From Clostridiales bacterium (lineage in GTDB: Bacteria; Bacillota; Clostridia; Oscillospirales; Oscillospiraceae): DNA of 56,182 nt. Positions 56,045 to 56,182 of the stretch are shown piece after piece. Location of the stretch: NCBI GenBank assembly GCA_022786965.1, contig JALFXH010000128.1, positions 1 through 56,182 on the forward strand. The letters are read 5' to 3'. Each line of letters opens with the position of its first letter. Position 1 is the stretch's first letter. The translations under genes were made by a program, and so were the position numbers. The notes under the pieces are model-generated. The model was not told the origin of the DNA and ran no database searches. It worked only from the letters and a program-made list of their open reading frames with translations.

Positions 56045-56182
56045 ATGCAGTATTTAGGCATTGAATACCAGATGAAGCATCCCCCCAAGCTGGACCCCAC
56101 CTTTATCCCCTTCGGCGTCTGGCGGGAGGCCTACCTGAAGGAAGCGAAGAAACCCATCGCCATCGCCGTGGAGCGTGACCGG
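56045..56182 (+). CDS. ROK-family-type protein, N-terminal part (probable N-acetylmannosamine kinase; cut by window end)
   Basis: Only 46 codons are present. The frame starts at ATG 56045 after AGGAGGAACTACC. It reads 'LGIEYQMKHPPKLDPTFIPFG' in part, then 'KKPIAIAVERDR', which resembles the N-termini of ROK-type proteins in Clostridia sialic acid loci as I remember them. By position it could phosphorylate N-acetylmannosamine or N-acetylglucosamine. The diagnostic ROK motifs lie beyond the window, so this is a tentative call. Confidence 0.5.
   Translation, partial: MQYLGIEYQMKHPPKLDPTFIPFGVWREAYLKEAKKPIAIAVERDR

Noticed and set aside
1-56182. CRISPR array
   Set aside because: No regularly spaced direct repeats with unique spacers were seen; the repeats present are dispersed and palindromic.

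Overview
The window is about 60% G+C, has strong GGAGG-type ribosome sites, dense directional operons and little intergenic space. Its gene set includes a trimeric [FeFe] hydrogenase, VanW, DUF3786, a TnpV remnant, TRAP-type sialic acid uptake, a YhcH-type protein and an ROK-type kinase. This points to an anaerobic, carbohydrate-fermenting Clostridia bacterium of the gut (Bacillota, most likely Oscillospirales). That placement is inferred from gene content, not from a marker gene.

Layout. 0-4.7 kb: the end of an unknown gene, a CPA2-type cation/proton antiporter, a VanW protein and a hypothetical protein, separated by palindromic intergenic repeats. 4.9-9.1 kb: hydC-hydB-hydA (minus strand), an electron-bifurcating [FeFe] hydrogenase, whose promoter carries two perfect palindromes. 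9.1-11.8 kb: a repeat-rich spacer, then a MoxR ATPase and VWA protein pair. 11.9-18.9 kb: a secreted PHP-domain protein, then a membrane-anchored LRR-like protein with an MBOAT acyltransferase and an AlgJ/AlgX-like partner, probably for polysaccharide O-acylation. 19-22.1 kb: an RpiR regulator followed by two adjacent in-frame chimeric genes. One joins a sugar-binding lipoprotein to a class II aldolase, the other an ADP-dependent sugar kinase-like domain to an aldolase C-terminus; together they look like a collapsed sugar operon. 22.6-25.8 kb: two glycosyltransferases and a patatin.

26.4-37.0 kb is the most interesting region. A PrpR-type regulator is divergent from an eight-gene operon: DUF1537 acid-sugar kinase, cytosolic sialidase-fold protein, iron alcohol dehydrogenase, NAL/DapA aldolase, PdxA2, VOC protein, SLC13-like carboxylate transporter and Ca2+/cation antiporter. 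The order fits import of an acidic 3-deoxy-2-ulosonic sugar, aldol cleavage to pyruvate plus a C4 acid, reduction, phosphorylation, and oxidative decarboxylation to DHAP. A C7 ulosaric acid such as Dha of rhamnogalacturonan II would fit this chemistry; that substrate is a hypothesis.

37.0-47.9 kb is bounded by two identical tRNA-Val(GAC) genes in opposite orientation. Each has a duplicated, hairpin-rich 3' flank of about 330 bp that contains a copy of the tRNA 3' end. Between them lie a GH13 amylase, a small Cys-rich protein, NhaC, a membrane protein, a DUF3786 protein, alanine racemase, a CapA-like protein and an HTH/desulfoferrodoxin-like regulator. MATE and TnpV remnants sit at the outer edges. 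47.9-49.9 kb: a truncated AraC regulator, a tandem LytTR-PAS regulator and a 159-bp MITE-like element. 50.0-56.2 kb: a divergent sialic acid locus, with siaPQM-type TRAP transporter plus AGE-family epimerase on the minus strand and yhcH-nanA-ROK kinase (cut by the window end) on the plus strand.
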